Assembly: GCA_011742915.1 (NCBI GenBank)
Contig: JAAQTN010000013.1
Span: forward strand, 1-64,000
Source of the DNA: Billgrantia desiderata
GTDB lineage: Bacteria > Pseudomonadota > Gammaproteobacteria > Pseudomonadales > Halomonadaceae
Direction: 5' to 3'
Length of the DNA: 64,000 nucleotides
Below, one piece after another: positions 18,223-27,056 of the stretch (within the stretch, counting starts at the first letter, position 1; each line of letters begins with the position of its first letter). The translations under genes and the position numbers were made by a program. Under the pieces are notes generated by a model, which did not search any database, had not been told where the DNA came from, and worked only from the letters and a program-made list of their open reading frames with translations.

Positions 18223-20181
18223 GTGCTCGAGAATATCGTTTCGGCCCTGGACATCCTGTTCCAGCCCGCACGGCTGCTGGCGCTCTTCGCCGGCATGCTG
18301 GCCGGGATGGTGTTCGGCATGCTGCCGGGGCTGGGTGGCGTGGCCGCCGTGTCCATCCTGCTGCCGTTCATCTACCTGATGGACGGCTATGCCGGCCTGG
18401 CCATGCTGCTCGGTGCCATCTCGGTGATCTATACCTCGGACACCATCACCTCGGTGCTGCTCGGCGCACCCGGCTCCCCGGCCTCGGCGCCCACCGCCAT
18501 CGAGGGCCACGCCTTGGCCAAGCAGGGCAAGGCGTCGCTGGCGCTGGGGGTCGGCTTCCTCGCCTCCATGGTGGGCGGGCTGTTCGGCGCGCTGATTCTC
18601 TCCGTCGCCATCCCCATTGCCGGCCCGCTGGTACTGGCCCTGGGTACGCCGGAGCTGTTCATGTTCGCCCTGGTGGGGCTGTGCTTCGCCGCCAGCATGG
18701 TCGGCAGGGATATCGCCTTGGGGCTGGCTGCCGCCTGTTTCGGCATTCTGCTGGGCGTGGTCGGCGCCGCACCGGCCGCCGCCAACTACCGCTTCATCTT
18801 CGGCCAGTCCTATCTCATGGACGGCCTGTCGCTACCCATCGTGGCACTGGGACTGTTCGCCGTGGCCGAACTGATCAGCATGGTCGCCACGGGCGGCGGC
18901 ATCGCCGGCAAGCCGATGGCCCTGGGCAAGTGGGGCGAGAGCTTTCGCGAATTCTGGCGCAGCCGGTGGCTGATCTGCCGTGCTTCGGTGATCGGGATCT
19001 TCGGCGGTTTCGTCCCGGCGGTGGGTGCCAGCGCCTCCACCTGGATCGCCTACGGCCACGCCATGAGCACCACCAAGGACAAGCGTCGCTTCGGCAAGGG
19101 CGAGATCCGCGGCGTGGCCAGCGCCGAGGGGGCCAACAACGCCACGGTGATCTCCGATCTGGTGCCCACCATGCTGTTCAGCGTGCCGGGCGGCCCCGCC
19201 GCGGCCATCTTCCTCGGCGCACTGTTCTCGTTCGGCTTCTATCCCGGCCCACGCATGGTCAGCGAATCGCCCGACCTGATGTACATGATCGTGTGGAGCG
19301 TGGCGCTGGCCTCGGTGCTGGGTGCCGCCATCTGCTTCGCCGTGACGCCCTACATCGCCCGGCTGACCCGAGTGAACTTCGCCCTGATCGCCGCCCCGCT
19401 GCTGCTGATCATGGTGGCCGGCGCCTATCAGGGCACCCAGACCTTCGGCGACATCCTCGCCCTGCTGGTGCTCGGCATCGTCGGCTGGCTGATGAAGAAT
19501 GCCGGCATTCCCCGGGCGCCGGTGCTGGTCGGCTTCGTGCTGGCCACGCCCATGGAGCAGTACTTCTGGCTGACCACCCAGATCCACGGCTTCACCTGGC
19601 TGACTCGCCCCGGCGTATTGATCATCGCCTCGCTGATCGCCATTCCCCTGGTGCTGAACGCGGTGCGCTGGCTGCGTCGGCGTCGCACCGCCGTGCCCCA
19701 GACGGAGACCGCCGTACCCGGCGAGGAGCCACCGGGCCACGACAGCGGCATCGTGCTGTTCACCGCACTGCTGATGGTGGCGGCCTTCGGCTATGCACTG
19801 GTGGAGATGCTGGGCTTTCGCCCCAACGCCCGGCTGATGCCGAGCCTGGGCATCGTGCCTGGCCTGCTGCTGAGCCTCTACGTACTGGGGCGCCAGCTGT
19901 TCCGCCTTCATCGTCAGGGGCGCGTTGCCAACCTGGCCAGCCGCCGCGAACTGCCCATCCTGGGCGGCATCCTGAGCTATGGCCTGGCCATGTGGCTGAT
20001 CGGCTTCAACCTGGCCACGCCGCTGCTGCTGGGCTGGCTGCTGCTCGGCTGCGCGCGGATGCGCTGGCACACCGCCCTGCTCTACGGGATGGCGGTGTAC
20101 GCCGTCGCCCAGGGCATGTTCACGCTGATGCGCCTGACGCCACCGCGAGGCACGCTGCTGGACCTGCCCATGCCGTGGTGA
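18223..20181 (+). CDS. Fused TctA-TctB membrane subunit of a tripartite tricarboxylate transporter
   Basis: This 652-residue protein joins two normally separate subunits. Residues 1 to about 490 are a TctA large permease (GMLAGMVFGMLPGLGGVAAVSILLPF at the start, VLLGAPGSPASAPTAIEGHALAKQG, SAEGANNATVISDLVPTMLF). A hydrophilic linker (RRRRTAVPQTETAVPGEEP) leads to a TctB-like four-helix domain of about 150 residues. GTG at 18223, with AGGAA upstream, is the only start that places the first membrane helix correctly; the open frame to 17869 overlaps the binding-protein gene. Fusion fixes 1:1 stoichiometry. Confidence 0.88.
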   Translation: MLENIVSALDILFQPARLLALFAGMLAGMVFGMLPGLGGVAAVSILLPFIYLMDGYAGLAMLLGAISVIYTSDTITSVLLGAPGSPASAPTAIEGHALAKQGKASLALGVGFLASMVGGLFGALILSVAIPIAGPLVLALGTPELFMFALVGLCFAASMVGRDIALGLAAACFGILLGVVGAAPAAANYRFIFGQSYLMDGLSLPIVALGLFAVAELISMVATGGGIAGKPMALGKWGESFREFWRSRWLICRASVIGIFGGFVPAVGASASTWIAYGHAMSTTKDKRRFGKGEIRGVASAEGANNATVISDLVPTMLFSVPGGPAAAIFLGALFSFGFYPGPRMVSESPDLMYMIVWSVALASVLGAAICFAVTPYIARLTRVNFALIAAPLLLIMVAGAYQGTQTFGDILALLVLGIVGWLMKNAGIPRAPVLVGFVLATPMEQYFWLTTQIHGFTWLTRPGVLIIASLIAIPLVLNAVRWLRRRRTAVPQTETAVPGEEPPGHDSGIVLFTALLMVAAFGYALVEMLGFRPNARLMPSLGIVPGLLLSLYVLGRQLFRLHRQGRVANLASRRELPILGGILSYGLAMWLIGFNLATPLLLGWLLLGCARMRWHTALLYGMAVYAVAQGMFTLMRLTPPRGTLLDLPMPW

Positions 20182-20188
20182 CGAGCCG

Positions 20189-21217
20189 TCAGCTCGCCGT
20201 TTCCCCGAGCCGCCAGCAGGCCGCCCGGTGGCCGTCGCCCAGCTCGCTCATGCCGGGCAGGGCCTGGGTGCATGTCGCGTCGGCATGGGGGCAGCGTGGG
20301 GCGAAGGCACAGCCGGGCGGCGGCGCTGACATGTCCGGCGGCGCCCCGGGAATGGCACTGAGACGCTGCCCGCGCAGCTCGCCGGAGGCGCGCGAGTGCA
20401 TCAGCCCCAGGGTATAGGGGTGGCGCGGCTGGGCGATGACGCTATCGACAGCCCCGGTTTCCACCAGCCGTCCGGCGTACATCACGGCAATGCGATCCGA
20501 TATCTCGTTGGCCACGCCCATGTCGTGGGTCACGAAGATCACCGACATGCCCAGCTCCCGCTGCAGCTCCCGAAGCAGCAGCAGGATCTGGATCTGTACC
20601 GTGGCATCCAGCGCGGTGGTCGGCTCGTCGGCCAGCAGCAGCTTGGGCCGGCACGACAGGGCCAGGGCGATCATCGCCCGCTGGCTCATGCCGCCGGAGA
20701 GTTCGTAAGGGTAGTTGGCGAGCCGCCGCTTGGCCGAGGGAATGCGCACCCGGTCGAACAGCTCCAGGGCACGCGCCAATCCCTCGCGCCGGCTCACGCC
20801 TTCATGACGACACACGGTCTCGGCGATCTGATCGCCCACAGTGAACACCGGGTCGAACGCCAGCATCGGCTCCTGGAAGATCATCGCCGCCGTGCGACCG
20901 CGAAAGCGGGACAGCTCACGCCGCGACATGGCCAGCACGTCCTGACCGTCGACGCGAACGCTCCCCGTCAGGCGCGTCTTGCGCTCCGGCAGCAGGCGCA
21001 TGAGGCTGCGCAGGGTAACGCTCTTGCCCGAGCCGCTCTCGCCCAGAATGGTCAGCACTTCGCCGCGGGCCAGGGTCAGGTCGACCCCGTTGACCGCCTG
21101 CACCTGACGCCGAGGCGTGCCGAAGTGCACGTGCAGATCGCGAATCTCGACCATGGGATCGGCGGATGCCGTCAACGGCGTCTGAACGGCCGTTCGGGTC
21201 ATGACATCGGATTTCAT
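20189..21217 (-). CDS. Peptide-type ABC transporter, ATP-binding protein (DppD/OppD-like)
   Basis: This 342-residue ATPase has Walker A GESGSGKSV, signature LSGGMSQRAMIALAL, Walker B KLLLADEPTTALD, switch histidine VTHDMG, and the oligopeptide-transporter C-terminal extension with PPPGCAFAPRCPHADATC, a cysteine cluster that binds Fe-S in some members. The start at 21217 (MKSDVMTRTAV) overlaps the TGA of the upstream ATPase gene. It is the last gene of the operon and converges on the TctA-TctB gene, with 7 bases between stops. Confidence 0.92.
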   Translation of the reverse strand: MKSDVMTRTAVQTPLTASADPMVEIRDLHVHFGTPRRQVQAVNGVDLTLARGEVLTILGESGSGKSVTLRSLMRLLPERKTRLTGSVRVDGQDVLAMSRRELSRFRGRTAAMIFQEPMLAFDPVFTVGDQIAETVCRHEGVSRREGLARALELFDRVRIPSAKRRLANYPYELSGGMSQRAMIALALSCRPKLLLADEPTTALDATVQIQILLLLRELQRELGMSVIFVTHDMGVANEISDRIAVMYAGRLVETGAVDSVIAQPRHPYTLGLMHSRASGELRGQRLSAIPGAPPDMSAPPPGCAFAPRCPHADATCTQALPGMSELGDGHRAACWRLGETAS

Positions 21218-22332
21218 CGAACGCTCTCCTCGACGCTGGGCTGCGGGTTCGATACCGCGGCTTGCACCTCGTCGGCCCGGTGACAAGCCGACAGGTGTCC
21301 GCCGCCCGGCAGCGCCGCAAGCTCGGGCTCGGTGCCACGGCAGAGATCCACGGCCAGGGGGCAACGCGGACAGAACCGGCAGCCCGGCGGCAGGTCGATG
21401 GGATTGGGGGGATCGCCGGCCAGCGGCGCCGTCTGGGTACGGCGCCCCGGTTCCAGCGACGGCATGGCCGACATCAGCGCCCGGGTGTAGGGATGGGCCG
21501 GGGCGCGGTAGAGCGCCTCGCTGTCACCCACCTCGGCCACCTTGCCCAGGTACATCACCATGACCCGGTCGCTGATGTAGCGCACCACGTTGAGGTCGTG
21601 GGAGATGAACAGGTAGGTCAGCCCGTACTCCTGCTTGAGATCGCCGAGCAGATTGAGCACCTGGGCCTCCACCGACTTGTCCAGCGCCGATACCGCCTCG
21701 TCGAGAATCAGCAGGCGCGGCTCGAGCGCCAGCGCCCGGGCGATGTTGACCCGCTGCCGCTGGCCGCCGGAGAGCTCGTGGGGATAACGCTGTGCGAAGC
21801 GCTCCGGCAGCAGCCCGACCTGATCGAGCAGCCGCCGGGCGCGCTGACGCGACTCACGCCGCCCGACACCGTGCACCTGCGGGCCGAAGGCGATCGACTC
21901 CTCGATGGTCATGCGCGGGTTGAGCGAGGCGTAGGAGTTCTGGAACACCATCTGCATCTGCCGGCGCATCTCGCGCAGCGACAGGCCGCCCCGCGTGCCG
22001 ACCGGGTCGCCGTCGAAGATCACCTCGCCGCCATCGGGCTGCAGCAGATGCATCAGCAGGCGCGCGGTGGTCGACTTGCCGCAGCCCGATTCGCCGACGA
22101 TGCCGAGGGTCTCGCCCTTGCGCACCTCGAAGTCGATGCCGTCCACCGCGTGCACGCGGCTCAGCGGCCGCCCCAGCAGGTCCCGCTTGATAACGAAGTG
22201 CTTGCGCAGCCCCTTGACCCGCAACAGCGGCTGGGCCCGGCCGCCGCGGTCGCGGGGATCGCTCGTCACCAGCGGCGCGGCATTTCTGCTGTCTTCTTTC
22301 CTGGCTTGATGGCTCATAGCTTGATGACTCAT
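21214..22332 (-). CDS. Peptide-type ABC transporter, ATP-binding protein (DppF/OppF-like)
   Basis: This ATPase of about 372 residues has Walker A GESGCGKST, signature LSGGQRQRVNIARAL, Walker B RLLILDEAVSALD, the VSALDKSVEAQ box of OppF/DppF and a C-terminal PPGCRFCPRCPLAVDLC extension. The ATG at 22332 overlaps the permease TGA (ATGA), but a 15-base tandem duplication gives a second in-frame ATG at 22317, so the N-terminus reads MSHQAMSHQA. The DppF-like gene precedes the DppD-like gene, the reverse of the usual dpp order. Confidence 0.9.
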   Translation of the reverse strand: MSHQAMSHQARKEDSRNAAPLVTSDPRDRGGRAQPLLRVKGLRKHFVIKRDLLGRPLSRVHAVDGIDFEVRKGETLGIVGESGCGKSTTARLLMHLLQPDGGEVIFDGDPVGTRGGLSLREMRRQMQMVFQNSYASLNPRMTIEESIAFGPQVHGVGRRESRQRARRLLDQVGLLPERFAQRYPHELSGGQRQRVNIARALALEPRLLILDEAVSALDKSVEAQVLNLLGDLKQEYGLTYLFISHDLNVVRYISDRVMVMYLGKVAEVGDSEALYRAPAHPYTRALMSAMPSLEPGRRTQTAPLAGDPPNPIDLPPGCRFCPRCPLAVDLCRGTEPELAALPGGGHLSACHRADEVQAAVSNPQPSVEESVR

Positions 22333-22335
22333 AGC
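22306..22335. repeat. 15-base tandem duplication at a permease/ATPase junction
   Basis: TTGATGGCTCATAGC (22306-22320) is followed directly by TTGATGACTCATAGC (22321-22335), one mismatch. The unit contains the stop/start overlap, so the duplication creates two possible starts for the ATPase. Confidence 0.85.
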
Positions 22336-23219
22336 TTGACGTCCATGGCGGAGCGCAGCCCGTCGCTGAGCATGTTGAAGCAGATCGAGACGGTGAAGAT
22401 CATCATGCCGGGCAGCACCGTCACCCACGGATTGACGTAGATCGCATCGCGCATGGTGTTGAGCATCAGCCCCCACTCCGGCATCGGCGGACGCGCCCCG
22501 AGGCCGAGGAAGGAGAGCCCCGAGGCAAGGATCATGCTGACGCTGATCAGCGAGGTCGCATAGACGAAGATCGGCCCCAGCACGTTGCCCAGCACGTGAC
22601 GCCGAATGATGGTCAGACTGCGTGCGCCGCTGGCCCGCGCCGCTTCGATGTAGTCGACGCTGCGCACCTGGGTGGTCACGCTCTCGGCGACCCGGGCGAT
22701 GGGCGGGATGAACACCACCGTGAGCGAGAACAGCGAGTTGACCAGCCCGGCCCCCAGGGCGCCGGCCAGGGCGATGGCCAGCAGCACGGCGGGAAAGGCG
22801 TAGAACACGTCGATCACGCGCATGATCACGGTATTGGTGCGCCCGCCGACGAAGCCGGCGACGATGCCGATGGCGCTGCCGATGACGAAGGCGTTGATCA
22901 CCGGCATCACGCCGATCAGCAACGATAGCCGCGCACCGTGGATCAAGCGCGACAGCACGTCGCGCCCCAGCTCGTCGCTGCCCAGCGGGAATCCCGGTGA
23001 GCCGATGGGCTGAAGGCGGTGCAGCATGCTGGTGCTGTAAGGACTCTGCGGCGCCAGCCAGGGCGCGAAGATCGCCATCAGCACGATGGCCAGCAGGATC
23101 AGGCCGGCGACCATGGCCACCGGGTCGCGCCGCAAGCGGGCGAATACGCTGCGCCAGTAGCCAGGCTCCGCGGGGGGTGCCGCCATGGGCGACACGGCGG
23201 TATCGAGAGTGAGCGACAT
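22329..23219 (-). CDS. Peptide-type ABC transporter, permease (DppC-like)
   Basis: This 296-residue inner-membrane protein has the DppC/OppC N-terminal helix (MVAGLILLAIVLMAIFAPWL), then LGSDELGRDVLSRLIHGARLSLLIG, the family motif, and the ATPase-contacting loop YIEAARASGARSLTIIRRHVLG. It lies 18 bases after the DppB-like gene and overlaps the ATPase gene. Normal length. Confidence 0.92.
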   Translation of the reverse strand: MSLTLDTAVSPMAAPPAEPGYWRSVFARLRRDPVAMVAGLILLAIVLMAIFAPWLAPQSPYSTSMLHRLQPIGSPGFPLGSDELGRDVLSRLIHGARLSLLIGVMPVINAFVIGSAIGIVAGFVGGRTNTVIMRVIDVFYAFPAVLLAIALAGALGAGLVNSLFSLTVVFIPPIARVAESVTTQVRSVDYIEAARASGARSLTIIRRHVLGNVLGPIFVYATSLISVSMILASGLSFLGLGARPPMPEWGLMLNTMRDAIYVNPWVTVLPGMMIFTVSICFNMLSDGLRSAMDVKL

Positions 23220-23237
23220 GGGCGTGTCTCCTTGCGA

Positions 23238-24191
23238 TCAGCTGCGCTGAATGCGCGGGTCCAGCCTGGCCTGGGCCAGATCGACGATGAGATTGAGCAG
23301 CACGAAGAACAGCGCCAGCACCAGGATGGTCCCCTGCAGGATCGGCAGGTCGCGCTGGAAAATGGCGTTGTTGAGCAGAAGCCCCGTGCCCGGCCAGGAG
23401 AACACCGTCTCCACCAGGATCGAGCCGCCCAGCAGGTAGCCCAGCTGCAGCCCCATCACCGCCAGCGCCGTGGGCGCCACGTTCTTGACCACGTGCAGGA
23501 ACACGCGCTTCTCGGCCAGCCCCTTGGCCCGCAGCGCCTCGACGAATTCATGGGCCAGGATCTCGGCCACCATGGCGCGCACGGTGCGGGTCACCACCCC
23601 CATGGGGATCACCGACAGGGTCACGGCCGGCAGGATCAAGTGGCGCAGGTAGGCCCACTCGAAGGCCCAGTCGTTCGAGCTTCCCGGCCCCGCACCGGAG
23701 GAGGGCAGCCAGTTGAGCTCCACCGAGAACACGATCACCAGCAGCATGCCCAGCCAGTAATGGGGCACGCTGACCCCACCCACGGCGAAGCCGGTGACGA
23801 GGCGGTCGAGCAGCGAACCCTGCCAGTAGCCGGCCAACAGGCCGAAGGTGCAGCCCAGGGTGAAGCCGATCAGCGAGGCCGCCAGGGCCAGCAGCAGGGT
23901 GTTCTTCAGCGCGGCGAATACCTCCGCGGTCACCGCCCGCCCGTTGGCCGCCGACAGCCCCAGGTCGCCCTGCAGCGCACGGCTCACCCACAGGGCGAAC
24001 TGCTCGGGCAGCGGACGATCGAAGCCGTAGGCGCGCTCCACCATGGCCACCACCTCACGCGGAGCATCGGCCGACACCACCGCATCCATGGGGTCGCCGG
24101 GCGAAAGGTGCACCAGCGAGAAGCAGAAGAAGCTCACCGCCAGGGTGATCGGCACCACATAGAGAATGCGCTTGAGGAAATAGGTACTCAT
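23238..24191 (-). CDS. Peptide-type ABC transporter, permease (DppB-like)
   Basis: This 317-residue permease begins with the DppB signature (KRILYVVPITLAVSFFCFSL, then HLSPGDPMDAV) and carries the EAA-type loop FVEALRAKGLAEKRVFLHVVKN. The start at 24191 gives MSTYFLKRIL. It sits between the binding-protein gene and the DppC-like gene in a five-gene operon. Confidence 0.92.
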   Translation of the reverse strand: MSTYFLKRILYVVPITLAVSFFCFSLVHLSPGDPMDAVVSADAPREVVAMVERAYGFDRPLPEQFALWVSRALQGDLGLSAANGRAVTAEVFAALKNTLLLALAASLIGFTLGCTFGLLAGYWQGSLLDRLVTGFAVGGVSVPHYWLGMLLVIVFSVELNWLPSSGAGPGSSNDWAFEWAYLRHLILPAVTLSVIPMGVVTRTVRAMVAEILAHEFVEALRAKGLAEKRVFLHVVKNVAPTALAVMGLQLGYLLGGSILVETVFSWPGTGLLLNNAIFQRDLPILQGTILVLALFFVLLNLIVDLAQARLDPRIQRS

Positions 24192-24244
24192 CTTGCCTCC
24201 AGGCCGGCGGCGGCAGGCACACCCTCACCTGCCGCCGCTACGAC

Positions 24245-25873
24245 TCACTCCTCGATGTAGACCGGGGTCAGGTCCTGGAACCAGTTCTTGGCCTGGACGA
24301 AGCCCTTGACCCGCGGCTGCATGGCGCGGGGGCCCACGTCATGGGCCACCCACAGCCAGGCGGCATCGTCGACCATGCGGGCGTGGAACTCGGCCAGGAT
24401 GGCGTCCTGCGCCTCCTGATCGAAGGTCACCCGTGCCTCATCGAGCAGGCGGTCGTACTCGGGGTCGTCCATGTAGCCCCAGTTGAAGCCGTTGGGCGGC
24501 GCCATGCTCGAATGCATGAAGCGATAGAAGGCGGCGAACGGATCGAGCCAGCCGAAGGTGATGTTGGTGGCATGGGCGCCACGACTGCTCGGGTCTTCCG
24601 CGCCGCGCCGCCAGTTGGGGAACAGCGACTCCCAGTCGAGCACCTCGAAGTCGAGGGCGATGCCGACCTCGGCCAGGTTCTGCTGGATGTACTCGTTCAT
24701 TGCCAGGGGCTGCATCTGACCGGAGCCGGAAGTGGAGATCAGCACCTTCACCTCTACGGGGTTGTCCGGGCCGTAGCCGCTCTCCGCCAGCAGGCGCATG
24801 GCCTCTTCCGGGTCGTAGCGGGTCTCGAACTCGGGCTCGCCGTACCAGGGGTGATCCGGCGTGACGATACCCGCCGCGGGCACCATAAGGCCGCCCAGCA
24901 GAGCCTCGAGCCCCTCCCGGTCCACCGCCAGATTGGCCGCCTTGCGCACGTTGATGTCACGCCACGGGCTGCCCTCGAGCATGGAGAACTGATAGGGCCA
25001 GGTGTGCGGATAGGGGTTGCTGGTGATGGTCATGCCCCGAGACTCCATGCGCGGAATCGCGTCGGGTGCCGGGGTCTCGATCCAGTCCACCTGGTCCGAC
25101 AGCAGCGCCGAGGTGCGTGTGCTCGACTCGGGCATGGGGATCAGCTCGATGCGCTCGATACGCGGGACTCGCTCGGCATCCCAGTAATCGGCGTTGGGCT
25201 CGAGCACGGCCCGCTCCCGCGGTACCAGACGCGTCAACCGGAACGGCCCGGTGCCGGAAGGCTCGCGGGCGAAGGCATCCCAGTCGCCGCCGAGCGCCTC
25301 CCACTGCGCCGGGCTCGAGAACAGCAGGAAAGTGAGCTGATACGGGAACCAGGCGTCCGGCTCCCGCGTGGTGAAGCGGATGGTATGGTCGTCGACCTTC
25401 TCGTACTGGTCCATGGCCGGGATGCGGCCGCGCACGTTACCCGCCTGACGGGCGTCGAACTGCGGCGACTCCTCGTCGTAGACCTTGTCGAGGTTCCAGA
25501 TGGCGGCGTCGGCATTCCACTCGCTGCCATCATGGAAACTCACGCCCTGGCGCAGGGTGAAGGTCCACACCCGGGTGTCCTCCTCGTCGACCTCCCAGGA
25601 TTCGGCCAGGCCGGGAGTCAAGCCACTGACCTCGTCGGCCGAGGACAGGTCCCAGTTGATCAGCGCGTCATAGACCGTATAGCCCAGGAAGCGATAGCCC
25701 TCGAAGCCGCTGTCGGGCTGGCCGGTGGTCAACGGAATGTCCGAGGCGGTCATGGCGATGCGCAGCACCTGACCGTCGGCCATAACCGGCATGGAGAGTA
25801 CCGTCAGGCTGATGGTGACCGCTGCCGCACGGCGAGCCTGGCGCAGGGCTGCTGCGATTTTTTTGTATACCAT
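24245..25873 (-). CDS. Peptide-type ABC transporter, periplasmic substrate-binding protein (SBP_bac_5)
   Basis: This 542-residue SBP_bac_5 protein has a signal peptide (AAAVTISLTVLSMPVMA) and the domain order of DppA/OppA, with LTPGLAESWEVDEEDTRVWTF and LRQGVSFHDGSEWNADA early in the mature protein. The start at 25873 has a GAGGGGGA ribosome site. Codons 2-4 (VYK) are formed by a TTGTATACAA-type site, so regulator binding would lie on the start codon itself; a second site lies about 150 bases upstream. This ties the importer to purine catabolism. The ligand (a ureide, purine or peptide) cannot be told from sequence. Confidence 0.9.
   Translation of the reverse strand: MVYKKIAAALRQARRAAAVTISLTVLSMPVMADGQVLRIAMTASDIPLTTGQPDSGFEGYRFLGYTVYDALINWDLSSADEVSGLTPGLAESWEVDEEDTRVWTFTLRQGVSFHDGSEWNADAAIWNLDKVYDEESPQFDARQAGNVRGRIPAMDQYEKVDDHTIRFTTREPDAWFPYQLTFLLFSSPAQWEALGGDWDAFAREPSGTGPFRLTRLVPRERAVLEPNADYWDAERVPRIERIELIPMPESSTRTSALLSDQVDWIETPAPDAIPRMESRGMTITSNPYPHTWPYQFSMLEGSPWRDINVRKAANLAVDREGLEALLGGLMVPAAGIVTPDHPWYGEPEFETRYDPEEAMRLLAESGYGPDNPVEVKVLISTSGSGQMQPLAMNEYIQQNLAEVGIALDFEVLDWESLFPNWRRGAEDPSSRGAHATNITFGWLDPFAAFYRFMHSSMAPPNGFNWGYMDDPEYDRLLDEARVTFDQEAQDAILAEFHARMVDDAAWLWVAHDVGPRAMQPRVKGFVQAKNWFQDLTPVYIEE
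25863..25872. promoter_or_regulatory. TTGTATACAA-type site on the start codon of the SBP_bac_5 gene
   Basis: TTGTATACCA has GTATAC at 25865-25870, directly after the ATG (25873-25871). Binding here would block translation-proximal transcription as a roadblock. Confidence 0.6.
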
Positions 25874-26020
25874 TTTTCACGCTCCCCCTCTTCTTGGTCG
25901 AAATGCCGGCATCGTCGATGCTCAGCTCATCCTGACCAATGCAAATACGAGGCCAAGGGAAGCGATATCCGCGGAAGGATGCGAAGGTGCGCAGAAACCA
26001 AAAATACAAGTTACTGAAAT

Positions 26021-26033
26021 TTAGTATACAAAC
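26021..26033. promoter_or_regulatory. TTGTATACAA-type site upstream of the SBP_bac_5 operon
   Basis: TTAGTATACAAAC, with GTATAC at 26024-26029, lies about 150 bases upstream of the binding-protein ATG and 159 bases from the start-codon site, a distance compatible with looping. Confidence 0.6.
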
Positions 26034-26072
26034 ATGGGGCTGAAAATTTTCCGCTCGTTGGGGAGAACACGG

Positions 26073-26105
26073 AAAAACACCGTGCTGCGATCAAGCACGG
26101 TGCTG
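26073..26105 (-). terminator. Rho-independent terminator of the purine-region gntR
   Basis: CACCGTGCT pairs with AGCACGGTG across a 7-base loop (26078-26102). Read on the minus strand the stem is followed by TTTTT, about 75 bases after the gntR stop. Confidence 0.85.
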
Positions 26106-26180
26106 ACAGAAAAGGAACAAGGGCACAGGGACGCACCGCGTCGGTGCAGCGAAGACGGCGAGACGCACCGACAGCGTGCA

Positions 26181-26927
26181 TCAAAGATTGAAGATCTGGT
26201 GCAGGTCGGGCGCCTCCTGCTCCTCCTCGACGATCGACAGCGAGGCCTCGATGGCCTTGAGGTGGCGACCCATGAACGCAGTTGCCCGCTCGCCGTCGCC
26301 CGCTTCGAGAAAGCCGATGAGGTCGTCATGGTCGTGGGATTCGCAGCCCAGGTGCCCCGAGCTGCCATAGACGGCGAGAATCAAGGAAGAGCGCGAACAT
26401 AGCTGGCCGACGAAGGCCGCCAGGGTGGCATTGCCCGAGAGCTGGGCCAGGCGCTCGTGAAAGGCGGCGGAGAGCTTGATCGCACGGCTCTGCTCGCCCG
26501 ACTTGAGCGCCTCGCGCTCACGTCGGGCCATGTCGCGCAGTTCGCGCACGTCGTCGGGCTTGATGCGGCGGGCGACCTCCGGCATCAGGCCGCACTCCAC
26601 CATCTGGCGGGCGTCGAACACGTCCTTGGCTTCCTCGGCGGTGGGCCGGGTCACGCTGGCGCCGCGCCGTGGCGTGAGGGTCACCAGTTGCTCCAGGGCC
26701 AGGCGCTGGAGAATCTTGCGCACACCGGTACGGCTGATGCCGAACACCTCGGCCAGGGCATCCTCGCGCAGGCGCGCGCCGGGCTTCAGGCGGTGCTCGA
26801 TGATGGCATCGCTGATGGTGCGATAGATCGCCTCGTGGCGCTCCGCCCCGTCGCCGTTCTTGCCCAGGCGCCGAGGCTTGGCCCCGCCCGACTCGCCGGC
26901 ATCGGTCATGCTCTGCCGCTGATTCAT
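26181..26927 (-). CDS. GntR-family regulator, FCD subfamily; candidate purine-catabolism regulator
   Basis: This 248-residue protein has a winged helix (about residues 35-100: HRLKPGARLREDALAEVFG, ISRTGVRKILQRLALEQLV) and an FCD domain (VFDARQMVECGLMPEVA, ERLAQLSGNATLAAFVGQL, DDLIGFLEAGD). The start at 26927 has an excellent AGGAGGG ribosome site. It lies next to puuD and has its own TTGTATACAA-type site at 26961-26970. It is the best candidate in the window to bind this motif, which recurs at about eleven places near urate and allantoin genes; this is inference from position. Confidence 0.92.
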   Translation of the reverse strand: MNQRQSMTDAGESGGAKPRRLGKNGDGAERHEAIYRTISDAIIEHRLKPGARLREDALAEVFGISRTGVRKILQRLALEQLVTLTPRRGASVTRPTAEEAKDVFDARQMVECGLMPEVARRIKPDDVRELRDMARREREALKSGEQSRAIKLSAAFHERLAQLSGNATLAAFVGQLCSRSSLILAVYGSSGHLGCESHDHDDLIGFLEAGDGERATAFMGRHLKAIEASLSIVEEEQEAPDLHQIFNL

Positions 26928-26960
26928 GATCCCCTCCTCGCAGCCCATTTCTGGCTGCCA

Positions 26961-26970
26961 TTGTATACGT
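26961..26970. promoter_or_regulatory. TTGTATACAA-type site upstream of gntR (autoregulation)
   Basis: TTGTATACGT, with GTATAC at 26963-26968, lies 34 bases upstream of the gntR ATG, in the 129-base gap after puuD. Confidence 0.65.
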
Positions 26971-27056
26971 ATCTTCCTGGAAGTACCGAACCGACGACAA
27001 CGCCCCCGGTACCGCAGCGAGCGGCCCGGGGGCGTACCAGTGTGGAGCGGTCAGGG

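Noticed and set aside
16055..18271. 738-codon open frame on the minus strand under the FAH/TctC genes
   Set aside because: Antisense to two well-recognised genes, with histidine/valine/glycine-rich composition typical of antisense frames in high-GC DNA and no ribosome site or motif.
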